Shown here one piece after another: positions 32,061-32,063 of a stretch of DNA of 32,063 bases. The notes beneath the pieces were generated by a model that saw nothing but the letters and a program-made list of their open reading frames with translations, was not told the origin of the DNA and made no database searches. Source of the DNA: Myxococcota bacterium (GTDB lineage Bacteria; Myxococcota_A; Polyangia; Polyangiales; Houyiibacteriaceae); the NCBI GenBank assembly GCA_028284955.1, contig JANQQS010000142.1:1-32063 (forward strand). The letters are read 5' to 3'. Position 1 is the stretch's first letter. Each line of letters opens with the position of its first letter. The position numbers were made by a program, and so were the translations under genes.

Positions 32061-32063
32061 GCA

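Larger units (their letters stand above)
31593..32063. other. Repeat-rich intergenic region at the right edge
   Basis: 471 bp with, in order, a short array of GGGA-type hexamers (31681-31722), an 8-bp dyad, the second copy of the dispersed repeat, the second copy of the paired hairpins, and a last hairpin at the edge. Frames in it are short or composed of repeats. Confidence 0.65.

Overview
The window is GC-rich, gene-dense DNA, most likely from a myxobacterium-like member of the Myxococcota. This rests on the many lipoproteins and secreted proteins with low-complexity linkers, on a Pro-rich protein resembling the Myxococcus MXAN_5187 family, and on a secondary-metabolite locus embedded among housekeeping genes. 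The species cannot be named from the sequence. No tRNA, rRNA, CRISPR array, transposase or phage gene was seen.

Layout. 1-693: tail of an unknown gene, a strong terminator, then repeat-rich non-coding DNA. 694-2903: a MATE exporter converging on a lipoprotein hydrolase. 3109-5938: a compact minus-strand operon of two unknown proteins, type III pantothenate kinase (coaX) and a CAP-domain-like secreted protein. 6117-11765: a secreted protein of unknown function, a poly(A) polymerase/tRNA nucleotidyltransferase, NagZ, a fatty acid hydroxylase and exonuclease III. 11768-24308: nine minus-strand genes that look like one lipid biosynthesis and export locus. 24683-29746: two small lipoproteins, a long palindromic element, HflX and a lipoprotein metalloprotease. 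29748-32063: the MXAN_5187-like protein, a lipoprotein with a LamG/DUF1080-like fold, and repeat-rich non-coding DNA.

The main system is the 11768-24308 locus. In transcription order it encodes a fatty acid desaturase, an RND/MMPL transporter, a LolA-like periplasmic protein, an outer-membrane barrel with an acidic repeat, an acyl carrier protein, a type III polyketide synthase with an intact Cys-His-Asn triad, a fatty acyl-AMP ligase, a flavin-dependent aromatic hydroxylase and a UbiG-like methyltransferase. My reading is that the ligase loads a fatty acid on the carrier protein, the type III synthase extends it to an alkylresorcinol or alkylpyrone, the flavoprotein hydroxylates the ring and the methyltransferase methylates it, as in the Streptomyces griseus srsABC phenolic-lipid pathway. 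The RND/LolA-like/barrel trio would move the product to the outer membrane.

The second notable aspect is repetitive DNA. One intergenic repeat occurs at both ends of the window in opposite orientation. Tandem GC-rich hairpins occur twice near the right end. A 169-bp near-palindrome lies upstream of hflX. Short tandem repeats of 15 or 17 bp occur in or next to several genes.
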